Program-made: the position numbers and the translations under genes
Shown: positions 53,031 to 62,690 of the stretch, piece after piece
Layout of the letters: each line of letters starts with the position of its first letter
Numbering within the stretch: position 1 is the first letter of the stretch
Notes under the pieces: model-generated
The model's database searches: none
What the model was told of the DNA's origin: nothing
Seen by the model: only the letters and a program-made list of their open reading frames with translations
Assembly (NCBI RefSeq): GCF_004564235.1
Contig: NZ_SOMN01000005.1
Location: 124,001 to 188,000 of the forward strand
Source: Cohnella luojiensis
GTDB taxonomy: Bacteria; Bacillota; Bacilli; Paenibacillales; Paenibacillaceae
Direction: 5' to 3'
DNA: 64,000 nucleotides

Positions 53031-55031
53031 ATGTCCGTATCGGATATAGCGGATAAACCTTTCAAGCTGGTATCGGAGTATCAGCCGGATGGGGACCAAC
53101 CGGGGGCGATCAAGCAACTGGCGGAAGGGATAACGGCTGGGGCGAGGTATCAAACCTTGCTCGGGGCGACAGGCACGGGGAAGACGTTCACGATCGCGCA
53201 GACGATCGCCAAGGTAAACAAGCCGACGCTTATCATCGCGCACAACAAGACGCTGGCGATGCAGCTTTGCAGCGAGTTCAAGGAATTTTTCCCTGAGAAT
53301 GCGGTTGAATATTTCGTAAGTTACTATGATTACTACCAGCCGGAGGCTTACATTCCGTCCACCGATACCTACATCGAGAAAGACTCTAGCATCAACGACG
53401 AGATCGATAAGATGCGACATTCCTCCACGGCCTCGTTATTCGAGAGACGGGACGTCATTATCGTAGCGAGCGTATCCTGCATCTATGGCCTCGGTTCCCC
53501 GGAGGAATACCGGGATTTGCGACTGAGCTTGCGCGTCGGGATGGAGAAGTCGAGGAACGCTATCCTTCATAGGCTGATCGACATTCAATACGAACGGAAC
53601 GATTTGAACTTCGTGCGCGGAACGTTCCGCGTACGCGGGGACGTTATCGAGATTTTCCCGGTATCGCGGGGAGATTCGGCGATCCGCGTGGAGATGTTCG
53701 GGGACGAAATTGAACGGATCACGGAAATCGACGTCCTGACGGGCGAGATTACCGGCCAGCGGGATCACGTCGTTATTTTCCCGGGATCCCACTTCGTGAC
53801 GGGCGAGGAGAAGATGAAGCGAGCGCTTGTGAATATAGAACGGGAGCTGGAAGAGAGACTCGTCGAGTTGCGGGACGCCGGCAAGCTTCTGGAAGCGCAA
53901 CGCCTGGAACAACGGACCCGTTACGATCTGGAGATGATGGCCGAGATGGGCTTCTGCTCCGGTATCGAGAACTATTCCGGACCGATGACGTTCCGCGAGC
54001 GCGGGGCGACGCCGTATACGTTGATGGACTTTTTCCCGGATGATTACATGATCGTAATCGATGAGTCCCACGTGACGCTGCCACAATTGCGCGCTATGTA
54101 TAACGGCGACCAAGCCCGTAAATCCGTGCTGGTCGACCATGGCTTTAGGTTGCCGTCCGCTAAGGACAATCGGCCTTTGAGGTTCGAGGAGTTCGAAGAG
54201 AAGGCCAAGCAGCTCGTCTTCGTATCCGCTACGCCGGGTCCGTACGAGCTGGAGCATTGTCCGACCGTCGTGGAACAGATCATTCGTCCTACAGGTTTGA
54301 TCGATCCCATTATCGAGATTCGTCCGACGAAGGGACAGATCGACGACCTGCTCGGCGAGATTCGCGATCGGATCGCCAAGGACGAGAGGGTGCTCGTGAC
54401 GACCTTAACGAAGAAAATGTCCGAGGACCTGACCGATTACATGAAGGAAGTCGGAATCAAAGTGCGTTATCTCCATTCTGATATCAAGACTCTGGAGCGG
54501 ATGGCGATTTTGCGCGATCTGCGTCTTGGCGTGTTCGACGTGCTTATCGGGATCAACTTGCTCAGGGAAGGTCTCGATTTGCCGGAAGTATCGCTGGTGG
54601 CGATACTCGACGCCGACAAGGAAGGGTTCCTTCGTTCGGAACGTTCGCTCATTCAGACGATCGGCAGAGCCGCGCGGAATTCCAGCGGCCGAGTGATCAT
54701 GTACGGGGACAAAATAACCGATTCCATGGAGAAGGCGATCGGCGAGACCGATCGTCGCCGTACGATACAGCTCGCGTACAACGAGAAACACGGCATTACA
54801 CCGCAGACGATCGTGAAGAGAGTCAGGGATTTGATCGAAGCGACCAAAGTCGCCGAGACGAAGAGCACCTACCTGACCGGGGCCGAGGATCTCAGCAAGC
54901 TGTCGAAGAAGGATCGCGCATCCATCATCGAGCGGTTGGAATTCGAGATGAAGGAAGCGGCGAAGAGCCTTCAGTTCGAGCGCGCCGCCGAGCTTCGCGA
55001 TGCTTTGCTGGAGCTCAAGGCGAGCATGTAG
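53031..55031 (+). CDS. uvrB: excinuclease ABC subunit B
   Basis: Damage-verification helicase of nucleotide excision repair. Walker [15 protein letters not shown] near residue 40, the beta-hairpin region [25 protein letters not shown], helicase motifs [50 protein letters not shown]. The C-terminal UVR domain ([23 protein letters not shown]) binds UvrC. 666 aa. GAGAGGGGG precedes ATG 53031. uvrA follows by 159 nt with its own promoter. Confidence 0.98.
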   Translation: MSVSDIADKPFKLVSEYQPDGDQPGAIKQLAEGITAGARYQTLLGATGTGKTFTIAQTIAKVNKPTLIIAHNKTLAMQLCSEFKEFFPENAVEYFVSYYDYYQPEAYIPSTDTYIEKDSSINDEIDKMRHSSTASLFERRDVIIVASVSCIYGLGSPEEYRDLRLSLRVGMEKSRNAILHRLIDIQYERNDLNFVRGTFRVRGDVIEIFPVSRGDSAIRVEMFGDEIERITEIDVLTGEITGQRDHVVIFPGSHFVTGEEKMKRALVNIERELEERLVELRDAGKLLEAQRLEQRTRYDLEMMAEMGFCSGIENYSGPMTFRERGATPYTLMDFFPDDYMIVIDESHVTLPQLRAMYNGDQARKSVLVDHGFRLPSAKDNRPLRFEEFEEKAKQLVFVSATPGPYELEHCPTVVEQIIRPTGLIDPIIEIRPTKGQIDDLLGEIRDRIAKDERVLVTTLTKKMSEDLTDYMKEVGIKVRYLHSDIKTLERMAILRDLRLGVFDVLIGINLLREGLDLPEVSLVAILDADKEGFLRSERSLIQTIGRAARNSSGRVIMYGDKITDSMEKAIGETDRRRTIQLAYNEKHGITPQTIVKRVRDLIEATKVAETKSTYLTGAEDLSKLSKKDRASIIERLEFEMKEAAKSLQFERAAELRDALLELKASM

Positions 55032-55070
55032 CCGCGGCATCTTAGAGAGTTACACTAATTTACAAATCAT

Positions 55071-55187
55071 TTGCATGACCCGCCGTAGTTCTGTATAATG
55101 AACGGGAACACACATTCCTATTTGTGTGCGACTGCGGCCGGGTTGTTCGAGAGAAGCCTCCCGCCATGTCGCGAAAGGGGCTTTTTA
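55071..55187 (+). promoter_or_regulatory. uvrA promoter and structured leader
   Basis: TTGCAT (55071-55076), 17 nt, TATAAT (55094-55099). The leader contains CACACA/TGTGTG and AAGCCTC (55154-55160) pairing with GGGGCTT (55177-55183), followed by TTTTT. The second hairpin resembles a terminator and its 3' arm contains the AAAGGGG ribosome site of uvrA, so it might attenuate or mask translation. Confidence 0.5.
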
Positions 55188-55190
55188 GCT

Positions 55191-58049
55191 TTGGCTAACG
55201 AGAAAATCGTGATCAAGGGCGCACGCGCCCATAACTTGAAAAATATCGACGTAACGATCCCGCGCGACAAATTCGTCGTCTTGACGGGGTTGTCCGGTTC
55301 CGGTAAATCCTCGCTGGCGTTCGATACGATTTACGCGGAAGGGCAACGCAGATACGTGGAGTCGTTATCCGCATACGCGAGGCAGTTCCTCGGCCAGATG
55401 GACAAACCGGACGTGGATTCCATCGACGGATTGTCTCCGGCCATCTCCATCGATCAGAAGACGACCAGCAGAAACCCGCGGTCTACCGTGGGTACGGTAA
55501 CGGAAATCTACGATTACTTGCGCTTGATGTTCGCGCGTGTAGGAAAACCGCATTGTCCGGATCATGGTCTCGAGATCACTTCGCAGACGGTAGAGCAAAT
55601 GGTCGATCGCATTATGGAGTATCCCGAAAGGACGCGCCTTCAGATACTGGCGCCTATCGTCTCGGGTCGCAAAGGCGAGCATACCAAGCTTCTCGCGGAT
55701 ATCCAGAAGCAAGGTTTCGTGCGGGTGCGCGTCAACGGCGAAATTCGGGATCTATCCGATACCATCGAGCTCGAGAAGAATAAGAAGCATTCCATCGAAG
55801 TCGTCGTGGATCGCATCGTGGTCAAAGATGACGTAGCCTCCAGGCTTGCCGATTCCTTGGAGACCGGCTTGAAGCTTTCCGGCGGGCAGATCATCGTGGA
55901 TATCATAGACAAAGAAGAACTCATGTTTAACTCCAATCTGGCTTGTCCGGAATGCGGTTTCTCCATAGATGAGCTGGCACCCCGGATGTTCTCGTTCAAC
56001 TCCCCTTACGGAGCTTGTCCGGAATGTGACGGTCTTGGCGTGAAGATGGTCGTCGATCCCGACCTGCTTATCCCGGACCGCAGCAAGAGCATCGATGACG
56101 GAGCTTTCGAGGCATGGGCGGGAAGCACGTCCAACTACTACCCGCAATTTCTGAATGCCGTATGCTCCCATTACGGTATCCCGACTGACGTGCCTGTCGA
56201 AGAGATTAACGATAAGCAAATGCAGGTCATTCTGTACGGAACGGGCGGGGAGAGAATTCGTTTCCGCTACGAGAACGAATTCGGCCACACCCGCGACGCA
56301 CAGGTTCCTTTCGAAGGCGTCGTTCATAACCTGGAGCGCCGTTACCGGGAAACCGGCTCGGAGGGCATTCGCGAGTTCATCGAAGTCTACATGAGCGCGA
56401 AGCCGTGCGGCAAATGCAAAGGACAACGCTTGAAGAAGGAATCTCTGGCCGTTACGATCGGCAAGGAGAATATCTCGTACGTGACCTCCTTGTCGATTGG
56501 CGAAGCGCAGAAGTTTTTCTCCGGACTTGAACTAAGCGAGAAGGAAAAGGCCATCGCAAGCCTAATTCTTAAGGAGATTAATAATCGACTCGGCTTCCTC
56601 GTGAACGTAGGTTTGAATTATCTGACGCTGTCGCGCGCTGCCGGAACGCTTTCCGGCGGAGAAGCGCAGCGGATCCGGCTCGCGACCCAGATCGGTTCTA
56701 GCCTCATGGGCGTACTTTATATTCTTGACGAGCCAAGCATCGGATTACATCAGCGGGATAATGACAGGCTGATCCAGACGCTTAACCATATGCGCGATCT
56801 TGGAAATACGCTTATCGTCGTCGAGCATGACGAAGATACGATGATGGCCGCGGATTGGATCATCGATATCGGACCTGGAGCGGGCGTGCACGGTGGAATG
56901 GTCATCGCGGAAGGCACCCCGGAACAAGTGATGGCTAACGAGAAATCGCTGACCGGCGCTTATCTGAGTGGTCGCAAGTTTATCCCCGTCCCCGTGGAGA
57001 GACGCAAGCCTGACGGCAGATGGTTGGAGATTAAAGGCGCCAAGGAAAACAACCTCAGAAATCTGAACGCCAAGTTTCCTCTCGGGGTCTTTACCGCCGT
57101 CACCGGCGTTTCGGGATCGGGTAAGTCGACGCTAGTCAACGAAATCCTGTACAAGACGCTTGCGCGGGATTTGAACAGGGCGAAGACAAGACCGGGAGCG
57201 CACAAGGAATTCAACGGCCTTGAGCATCTGGAGAAAGTGATCGACATCGATCAATCTCCGATCGGACGTACGCCGCGGTCCAACCCGGCTACCTACACCG
57301 GAGTGTTCGATGATATCCGCGACGTATTCGCGATGACGAACGAGTCCAAAGTACGCGGCTATAAGAAGGGCCGGTTCAGCTTCAACGTCAAGGGCGGACG
57401 CTGCGAAGCGTGCAAGGGAGACGGAATCATCAAGATCGAGATGCACTTCTTGCCGGACGTATACGTCCCTTGCGAGATTTGCAAAGGAAAGAGGTACAAC
57501 CGCGAGACGCTGGAAGTGAAGTACAAAGGCAAGAGCATTTCCGAAGTGCTTGAGATGACGATCGAGGACGCGACCGAGTTCTTCGTCAACATTCCGCGGA
57601 TTCACCGGAAGATGCAGACCTTGATGGATGTCGGCTTGGGCTACATGGATCTTGGACAGCCGGCAACAACCCTGTCCGGGGGCGAGGCCCAACGCGTGAA
57701 GCTCGCAGCTGAGCTCTATCGGCGCAGCACGGGTAAGATGCTCTACATTCTTGATGAACCGACAACGGGTCTTCACGTGGACGATATCGACCGGCTGCTG
57801 CAAGTGCTGCATCGCCTGGTAGACTCCGGAGAGAGCGTGCTCGTTATCGAGCATAACCTGGATGTCATCAAGACGGCGGACTATCTCGTGGACCTCGGTC
57901 CCGAAGGCGGAAACGGCGGCGGAACGATCGTGGCTACCGGCACGCCGGAGGATGTTTCCAAGGTAGCCGGCTCCTATACGGGCAAGTATTTAGGTCCCGT
58001 TCTGGAACGCGATCGCGTGAGGACGGAAGCGGCATTAACGAAAGTGTAA
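55191..58049 (+). CDS. uvrA: excinuclease ABC subunit A
   Basis: Damage-recognition ATPase. TTG 55191 is taken as start because homology begins [16 protein letters not shown] and AAAGGGG lies upstream; a longer frame from ATG 55098 would translate the leader. 952 aa. Two ABC modules: Walker [10 protein letters not shown] near 33 and GVSGSGKST near 640, signatures [12 protein letters not shown] and [12 protein letters not shown]. Zinc modules [11 protein letters not shown]...[16 protein letters not shown] and CEACKGDG...CEICKGKR are complete. Partner uvrB is upstream. Confidence 0.97.
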   Translation: MANEKIVIKGARAHNLKNIDVTIPRDKFVVLTGLSGSGKSSLAFDTIYAEGQRRYVESLSAYARQFLGQMDKPDVDSIDGLSPAISIDQKTTSRNPRSTVGTVTEIYDYLRLMFARVGKPHCPDHGLEITSQTVEQMVDRIMEYPERTRLQILAPIVSGRKGEHTKLLADIQKQGFVRVRVNGEIRDLSDTIELEKNKKHSIEVVVDRIVVKDDVASRLADSLETGLKLSGGQIIVDIIDKEELMFNSNLACPECGFSIDELAPRMFSFNSPYGACPECDGLGVKMVVDPDLLIPDRSKSIDDGAFEAWAGSTSNYYPQFLNAVCSHYGIPTDVPVEEINDKQMQVILYGTGGERIRFRYENEFGHTRDAQVPFEGVVHNLERRYRETGSEGIREFIEVYMSAKPCGKCKGQRLKKESLAVTIGKENISYVTSLSIGEAQKFFSGLELSEKEKAIASLILKEINNRLGFLVNVGLNYLTLSRAAGTLSGGEAQRIRLATQIGSSLMGVLYILDEPSIGLHQRDNDRLIQTLNHMRDLGNTLIVVEHDEDTMMAADWIIDIGPGAGVHGGMVIAEGTPEQVMANEKSLTGAYLSGRKFIPVPVERRKPDGRWLEIKGAKENNLRNLNAKFPLGVFTAVTGVSGSGKSTLVNEILYKTLARDLNRAKTRPGAHKEFNGLEHLEKVIDIDQSPIGRTPRSNPATYTGVFDDIRDVFAMTNESKVRGYKKGRFSFNVKGGRCEACKGDGIIKIEMHFLPDVYVPCEICKGKRYNRETLEVKYKGKSISEVLEMTIEDATEFFVNIPRIHRKMQTLMDVGLGYMDLGQPATTLSGGEAQRVKLAAELYRRSTGKMLYILDEPTTGLHVDDIDRLLQVLHRLVDSGESVLVIEHNLDVIKTADYLVDLGPEGGNGGGTIVATGTPEDVSKVAGSYTGKYLGPVLERDRVRTEAALTKV

Positions 58050-58072
58050 ACAAATTCCCAACATTTAAGTAA

Positions 58073-58116
58073 AAAAGACGAATCTCCTTCCTTCGCAAAG
58101 GGGAGATTCGTCTTTT
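58073..58116. terminator. bidirectional terminator uvrA / 186-aa gene
   Basis: AAAAGACGAATCTCC pairs with GGGAGATTCGTCTTTT. A-run and T-run flank the stem on opposite sides, so it can serve uvrA and the convergent minus-strand gene. Confidence 0.93.
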
Positions 58117-58132
58117 CTTTTATTCCTCGATT

Positions 58133-58693
58133 CTAGTCGCCGATATGGACGTGAGATTGTTGCGAGGGATTAATTAGCGTGATTAACTGCTTTTGCAGTT
58201 TCACGATAGTCCGCTGCTTCTCGAGAATCTGCTGCTTCTGCTTAATGATTGTCTGCAAGTCGCTTTTCGCGGAGCTCCACTGTTTCCCTTCGGCATGCTC
58301 ATGAAAGCTATCCCAGGCTTCATGCTTCTGACTGCGTAGAGAGCGAATCTCGTTTCGCGAAGCTTTCATTTGGTTGATAAGCTGTTTTGCCGGCTTGATT
58401 AGCGTTTTTTGTTTATCCGGCGAAAGCGTCTTGCGAACCTCGCGAATGGTTTCGTTCTGCGATTTCATCTGTTCGAACAAGCCCTTCTGCTCGGTTCTAA
58501 TCTGATCCAATTGCCCTTTAAGAGCTTGGATGTCCGCGGGATAGGACTTCCAGTCGAGCGGAGACCTTTGCTCGTGAAAATGTCCTCCTTTCGGCGCGGG
58601 AACGGGCGCAGGCGTGGGCTCGGCCAAGGCGAGAGCCGGTACGCTGATCGTTAACAAGATAAGCGCGAGGAGCGCCGACAGTCTGTTCTTCAT
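58133..58693 (-). CDS. secreted coiled-coil hypothetical protein
   Basis: 186-aa protein, family not recognised. Signal peptide residues 1-25 (KNRLSALLALILLTISVPALALA), a proline-rich linker (EPTPAPVPAPKG), then helical, strongly charged coiled coil from about 55 to 175 (IQALKGQLDQIRTEQKGLFEQMK, LQTIIKQKQQILEKQRTIVKLQKQLI). GGAGG lies 9 nt before ATG 58693. Extracytoplasmic location is likely. Converges with uvrA. Confidence 0.8.
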   Translation of the reverse strand: MKNRLSALLALILLTISVPALALAEPTPAPVPAPKGGHFHEQRSPLDWKSYPADIQALKGQLDQIRTEQKGLFEQMKSQNETIREVRKTLSPDKQKTLIKPAKQLINQMKASRNEIRSLRSQKHEAWDSFHEHAEGKQWSSAKSDLQTIIKQKQQILEKQRTIVKLQKQLITLINPSQQSHVHIGD

Positions 58694-58769
58694 AGGGGGT
58701 TCCTCCCAATTGATGGATTCCCCACTAGTATGGACAACAAATCATTTTCCATTCTTTGGGCCATCATTT

Positions 58770-58922
58770 CTAATCTGGTTTTCCGTTATTGGCCAAGTCC
58801 GCTTGGTAAGCGATCAAGCTGATAGGATGACCTACCTTCTCCGACATCCTCAGCTCCATTTCCTTGATTTCTTCGACTTCCTCCGGCTGCAATGCAGCTA
58901 AAGAGAACGACTCCTCGTGCAT
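58770..58922 (-). CDS. small hypothetical protein (50 aa)
   Basis: ATG 58922 with TGGAGGAATCCAC upstream opens 50 codons ending at TAG 58770. The protein begins MHEESFSLAALQPEEVEEIKEM and is acidic and helical (E-x-E-x-E pattern), then HPISLIAYQADLA near the end. No signal peptide. Strong ribosome site and sensible composition support it. It lies between the secreted coiled-coil gene and the reductase, upstream of the former on the same strand, 76 nt apart. Confidence 0.7.
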   Translation of the reverse strand: MHEESFSLAALQPEEVEEIKEMELRMSEKVGHPISLIAYQADLANNGKPD

Positions 58923-58985
58923 GTGGATTCCTCCAGTTTTTTGATCATAGTATGGGAAATCCTTCTCTGTTTAAGTCCTTTTCCT

Positions 58986-59019
58986 GAAAAAAAAGAACCC
59001 CCGGCAAGCGGGAGGTCTT
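58986..59019 (-). terminator. terminator of reductase gene
   Basis: On the minus strand GACCTCCCG and CGGGGGTTC form a stem with one mismatch, followed by seven or more T residues. Confidence 0.85.
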
Positions 59020-59031
59020 CGGTATTAGTCC

Positions 59032-60651
59032 TTAGGATGCAACGGAAAGGATTTCAGTTAATTTGCCTTGCATCGTCTCGATGCCTACGCGCTCCACAAA
59101 CTGGTGGAAGCTTTCGTCGGACTGACGGGAATCCTTGTAGAAATTAATGAGTTGCTCCAGGACGTTAGGTACGTCCGTGCTTTTGACGCGGCCTTTCAAA
59201 GCCGTGTTATATTTGGCGCCAGGGCCGAGCGTGCCGCCGACCGCGATGTCGTAAGCATCGACCATGCCTTCTGGTGTTTTCACCAATGAACCTTGCAGGC
59301 CGATATCGGCTACATGCTTCTGTCCGCAACTGTTCGGGCAACCGATGAAGTGAATGCGTACCGGCTCATCCAATTGTACGTGTTCATCAAGGTACAAAGC
59401 CACGCGGCGAGCGTATTCTTTGGTTTCGACGATGGCAAGGTTGCAGAACTCGTTACCCGTGCAAGAAACCGTCCGGCTCATGAAGCGGTTCGGATTCGGG
59501 TTCAAACGTTGAAGCAACGGTTCACTCAGCAAGGCCTGTACTTGATCGTCCGGCACGCCGGTTAGCATGACGTTCTGCGAAACGGTCGTACGAATCGTTC
59601 CGTCGCCGTATTTGTCCGCGTAGTCGGCAAGAAGATCGAATTCATCGCTGTTCGTGCGTCCTACGGGAACGTTCAGGCCAACATAATTAAGGCCGGGCGC
59701 GTTCTGAGGATGTACGCCGTCGAAGTAGGCAGCGTTCCAGCCAACCGTGCGATCGTCGCCCAAGGAAGGCATTTCGCCGATCAGCTTGATCAGCTCCTCC
59801 TGGAATTTCTCGATGCCCCATTCGGCTACGAGGTATTTCAAGCGCGCGTAGTGGCGCTTTTCGCGGTATCCATGGTCGCGGAATAGAGTGGTTACGCCGA
59901 TAGCTACTTTAAGCATCTCTTCGGGTCTAACGAACATATCCAACCGGCGGGCAAGATGCGGCTTAGCGGACAATCCGCCGCCTACCATGACATGGAAGCC
60001 CAGCACCTCTTGGCCGTCGATGATTTTCGAAGCAGGCGTGAACGATAAGCATTGGATCTCCGCGTTCGCGCTGTTATAAATATTGGTGGATACGGACATT
60101 TTATATTTCCGGGGCAGGTTGGAGAAGTCGCGGTTGCCAAGGAAGAAGCGCTCAAGCTCATCCACCCAAGGAGTCGTGTCGAACAGCTCGTTAGGGTCGA
60201 TTCCGGCAAGCGGATTGCCGACGATCGTACGGGGACAGTCGCCGCACGCTTCGAAAGCGGACATGCCGACGGCTTCCAGACGGTTGAAGATGTCCGGCAT
60301 ATGCTCGATTTCCAACCAGTGATATTGAATGGCTTGACGCGTGGTAACGTCGATTAGATCGCGTCCGTAATCGCGTCCGATTTGAGCAAGCACCCGTGCT
60401 TGAGCAGACGTAAGAACGCCGCCGGGAATACGGATACGCATCATAAAATGGCCGGTGTTCGGCTTTTGCTGATAGACGCCCGCCCATTTGAACAGGTTGA
60501 AATCCTCCTGAGGAATGGAAGCGAAGCCCTCCTTGGAGTATTTCTCGACGATATCCCGAATAATATCAAGGCCGTCTTTCTCCATCTTATAGAACTCGAA
60601 TTTATTCAACTTGGACGGATCGCGATCCATCCACACCGCTTCGTAAGCCAT
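59032..60651 (-). CDS. siroheme nitrite/sulfite reductase (ferredoxin-type)
   Basis: 539-aa single-chain siroheme and 4Fe-4S reductase, six-electron reduction of nitrite or sulfite. Two ferrodoxin-like halves begin GHFMMRIRIPGGVLTSAQARVLAQIGRDYG and LNYVGLNVPVGRT. Cluster ligands lie in SCTGNEFC and FIGCPNSCGQKH. AFEACGDCPRTIVGNPLAGIDPNEL is family-typical. GGGGAG lies 10 nt before ATG 60651. No sulfate or nitrate genes surround it, so nitrite versus sulfite cannot be decided; similarity in layout to ferredoxin-nitrite reductase NirA and to Bacillales ferredoxin sulfite reductases is equal by eye. Confidence 0.9.
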   Translation of the reverse strand: MAYEAVWMDRDPSKLNKFEFYKMEKDGLDIIRDIVEKYSKEGFASIPQEDFNLFKWAGVYQQKPNTGHFMMRIRIPGGVLTSAQARVLAQIGRDYGRDLIDVTTRQAIQYHWLEIEHMPDIFNRLEAVGMSAFEACGDCPRTIVGNPLAGIDPNELFDTTPWVDELERFFLGNRDFSNLPRKYKMSVSTNIYNSANAEIQCLSFTPASKIIDGQEVLGFHVMVGGGLSAKPHLARRLDMFVRPEEMLKVAIGVTTLFRDHGYREKRHYARLKYLVAEWGIEKFQEELIKLIGEMPSLGDDRTVGWNAAYFDGVHPQNAPGLNYVGLNVPVGRTNSDEFDLLADYADKYGDGTIRTTVSQNVMLTGVPDDQVQALLSEPLLQRLNPNPNRFMSRTVSCTGNEFCNLAIVETKEYARRVALYLDEHVQLDEPVRIHFIGCPNSCGQKHVADIGLQGSLVKTPEGMVDAYDIAVGGTLGPGAKYNTALKGRVKSTDVPNVLEQLINFYKDSRQSDESFHQFVERVGIETMQGKLTEILSVAS

Positions 60652-60716
60652 TTATTGCGACTCCCCTCGTCGGGATATCAATCAATTCCGATACCCTTTG
60701 TTTGAATAGTGTTTAA

Positions 60717-60745
60717 ATCGTATCATAGTTTACACGGGGGGACAA
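60717..60745 (-). promoter_or_regulatory. promoter of reductase gene
   Basis: Minus-strand TTGTCC (60745-60740), 17 nt, TACGAT (60722-60717). Leader about 65 nt. Operator for a sulfur or nitrogen regulator was looked for but not identified. Confidence 0.45.
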
Positions 60746-60824
60746 TGAGGATACGGGAATACGATCCATAAAAGTTACTGATACTATTTGTAATCCCTAC
60801 TTATAGTAGATTGGTGACATGCTC

Positions 60825-60919
60825 CCATCACTTATAGAAGTGGGGGCTTCCCAGGACATACCTGTTAACAGAATATCATTACTGGGCGATCCCCGCCAGC
60901 CCGGCGGTTCTCTATTCAT
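60825..60919 (-). ncRNA. candidate omega RNA scaffold downstream of tnpB
   Basis: On the minus strand the 95 nt after the tnpB stop contain CCGCCGGGCTGGCGGGG and GGGAAGCCCCCACTT...AAGTGATGGGAG stems ending at the right-end tip. OMEGA RNAs occupy this place and their guide is the flanking sequence past the tip, here beginning CAATCTACTATAAGTA. Inferred from position and structure only. Confidence 0.5.
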
Positions 60920-62047
60920 CTATGCAATGCCTAGTATTCTAATCCCTTCGTCCCGTATGTTTCCGGCAGCATTTTCATCCCTCTGATGGGTGGTGCCACA
61001 ACCGTCACATACCCAAACGCGATCCTTCAGCATCAGTCCCGTGTTGATCGTTCCGCATGCTCTGCAGCGTTTGCTGGAAGGAAACCATTTGTCGATCCGA
61101 ACAAGCGGTTTTCCTCGTTCGGTCAGTTTGTAGCTGAGGAATGCTCTGAACATTCCGTTTCCGTTATCCATCGTTGCTTTTCCGAGGGAAAACGTTCGGG
61201 ACATCGCTTTCATGTTTAGATCTTCCACAGCTACTGCATCCCATGCTTCAACTAACCGTCTACTCTCTTTGTGCAGGAAATCTTTCCGCTGGTTGGATAT
61301 CTTCTCATGGAGCCGGGCTACCCGAAGTTTTTGTTTCTGCCAGTTTGAGCCACCCTTTTTCCTTCTGGAGAGTATTCTCTGTTCTCTTTTCAGCCGGGCT
61401 TCCATCTGGCGGAAATATTTCGGATAGTCTGCGGATGTGCCCATGTGGTCGATGTACAGCGACGGTGAACTGTAGTCCAGACCCAGTACGCTTTCAAGGC
61501 GGGGGATGAAAAGCTCCAAGTTTGCCTTGTATTCTGTCAGTATGGATATATGGTATTTCCCACTTGGGTTACGGCTGATTGTCGCTGATTTGATGGCATG
61601 TCCATCTGGAATCTGTCGGTGGAGCTTAATTCGGATACACCCAAGTTTAGGGACACGGACATGTTTCCCGTCTTCTGCAATTCGAACCGTCCCATTTTGA
61701 TTGTTGGTCGTGTAGCTCTGAACCGGGTTTTTCCGACTTTTGAACTTCGGATACCCGAGGCGCTTGTCACGGAAGAAGTTCCGGAAGGCCGTCTTCAGGT
61801 TCAACTCCGCATTGCACAGCGCGAGGCTGTCTACTTCTCGCAGCCAGTCGAACTCGTTCTTGAATCCAGCCGGTGTCCGGTACCTCTGCTGCTTCAGCTG
61901 TTCTTTATCGTCTTTGTATCGTTCAACCTTCGTCTGACGTTCTGCCAGCATCTGATTGTAGAGAAACCGAACACAGCCAAACGTCTTACGAATCATCGCC
62001 AACTGCTCTGTTGAGGGATAAATTCGGAACCGATAAGCTTTATTCAT
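60920..62047 (-). CDS. tnpB: TnpB (IS605 OrfB) RNA-guided nuclease
   Basis: 375-aa TnpB. The RuvC-like catalytic triad is complete: D191 in LGLDYSS, E275 in VAVEDLNM, D357 in HQRDENAAGNI. The zinc knuckle Cys328, Cys331, Cys347 and Cys350 is intact. N-terminal MNKAYRFRIYPSTEQLAMIRKTFGCVRFLYN is the OrfB_HTH start. The C-terminus is unbroken, so the protein should be active. TnpB proteins use an omega RNA made from the gene's 3' end and right-end region; a structured GC-rich stretch just after the stop (60840-60919) fits that. Confidence 0.93.
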   Translation of the reverse strand: MNKAYRFRIYPSTEQLAMIRKTFGCVRFLYNQMLAERQTKVERYKDDKEQLKQQRYRTPAGFKNEFDWLREVDSLALCNAELNLKTAFRNFFRDKRLGYPKFKSRKNPVQSYTTNNQNGTVRIAEDGKHVRVPKLGCIRIKLHRQIPDGHAIKSATISRNPSGKYHISILTEYKANLELFIPRLESVLGLDYSSPSLYIDHMGTSADYPKYFRQMEARLKREQRILSRRKKGGSNWQKQKLRVARLHEKISNQRKDFLHKESRRLVEAWDAVAVEDLNMKAMSRTFSLGKATMDNGNGMFRAFLSYKLTERGKPLVRIDKWFPSSKRCRACGTINTGLMLKDRVWVCDGCGTTHQRDENAAGNIRDEGIRILGIA

Positions 62048-62318
62048 GTGATCACCCCTTAGGTAGATTATACCACAAATAGGGGAATATTTGTTCGCTT
62101 TTTTGTCGACAAACCAAAATCTACATGCACCGATTCATCCCCCACCTTCACGCTCACTACGTGAGTATGGTAGTGTTTAGAGGTGCGGGACTTCTCGGCT
62201 TTTAGGTTAAATGTGTGACAAAGTTGTTACGGCATGAACTTCGGACTTGCAAGCCGGGCGTCCAGAAGCTAACATAGATGAAGATGGGTTCATTAGGTCG
62301 ATAAAGGAGGTCCCCTTT

Positions 62319-62537
62319 ATGTATTTCGCTGAGACAGTACCGGTAACGGAGGCGGCTGTAGAGAGCACGTACACAAACTTCGATATCTTTATGGTTATAT
62401 TCACGGTTCTCATCGCCATAGGATTGGTACGTTTGTTAATGCAAAGGCCTCGCAAAAACGTGCTGGCGATCGGATTTTCAACCGTTGCGCTTCTCGTATT
62501 TTTGATTGCCGATTACAAAATGGTTAGCGGTTGGTAA
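62319..62537 (+). CDS. small two-helix membrane protein
   Basis: 72-aa protein from ATG 62319, with AAAGGAGG 8 nt upstream; an earlier in-frame ATG 62247 lacks a ribosome site. Two hydrophobic helices (FDIFMVIFTVLIAIGLVRLLM and VLAIGFSTVALLVFLIADYKMV) are joined by the basic loop QRPRKN, so both ends face outward and the loop is cytoplasmic. Resembles short Bacillales membrane proteins of unknown function (a DUF2759-like pattern, not certain). Followed by a strong terminator. Confidence 0.8.
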   Translation: MYFAETVPVTEAAVESTYTNFDIFMVIFTVLIAIGLVRLLMQRPRKNVLAIGFSTVALLVFLIADYKMVSGW

Positions 62538-62558
62538 AAGAATCCATGTAACGCGAAT

Positions 62559-62596
62559 GGGTCGAGAGCTTTTGCTCTCGGCCCTTTTTTTTTTTT
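62559..62596 (+). terminator. terminator of small membrane protein gene
   Basis: GGGTCGAGAGC and GCTCTCGGCCC form an 11-position stem (one mismatch) with a TTTT loop, then twelve T residues. Confidence 0.95.
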
Positions 62597-62690
62597 AATA
62601 TTCCCCTAATAACTTCAAGTTGAGGTGCCGATATAAATACATGGAAAAGATAACCTATTTTGTATTAGATGATGTTGGGAGAGAGACGAG

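Larger units (their letters stand above)
60814..62200 (-). mobile_element. IS200/IS605-type element carrying only tnpB
   Basis: Contains one gene, a TnpB, with no TnpA (Y1 transposase). The right end lies at low coordinates: on the minus strand CCCCCACTTCTATAAGTGATGGGAG-type imperfect hairpin followed by CATGTCAC (tip near 60814). The left end includes CTCACTACGTGAG and CCCCCACC...GGTG pairing near 62139-62186. Subterminal hairpins and lack of terminal inverted repeats or target duplication fit the family. Ends are approximate. Such elements move only if a TnpA acts in trans. Confidence 0.75.

Noticed and set aside
52739-53065. 108-aa minus-strand frame upstream of uvrB
   Set aside because: It runs from the array through the uvrB promoter in a different frame from the SPFH-like remnant and has no ribosome site.
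60814-62200. Complete IS605 with transposase tnpA
   Set aside because: No Y1 tyrosine transposase frame is present on either strand near tnpB.
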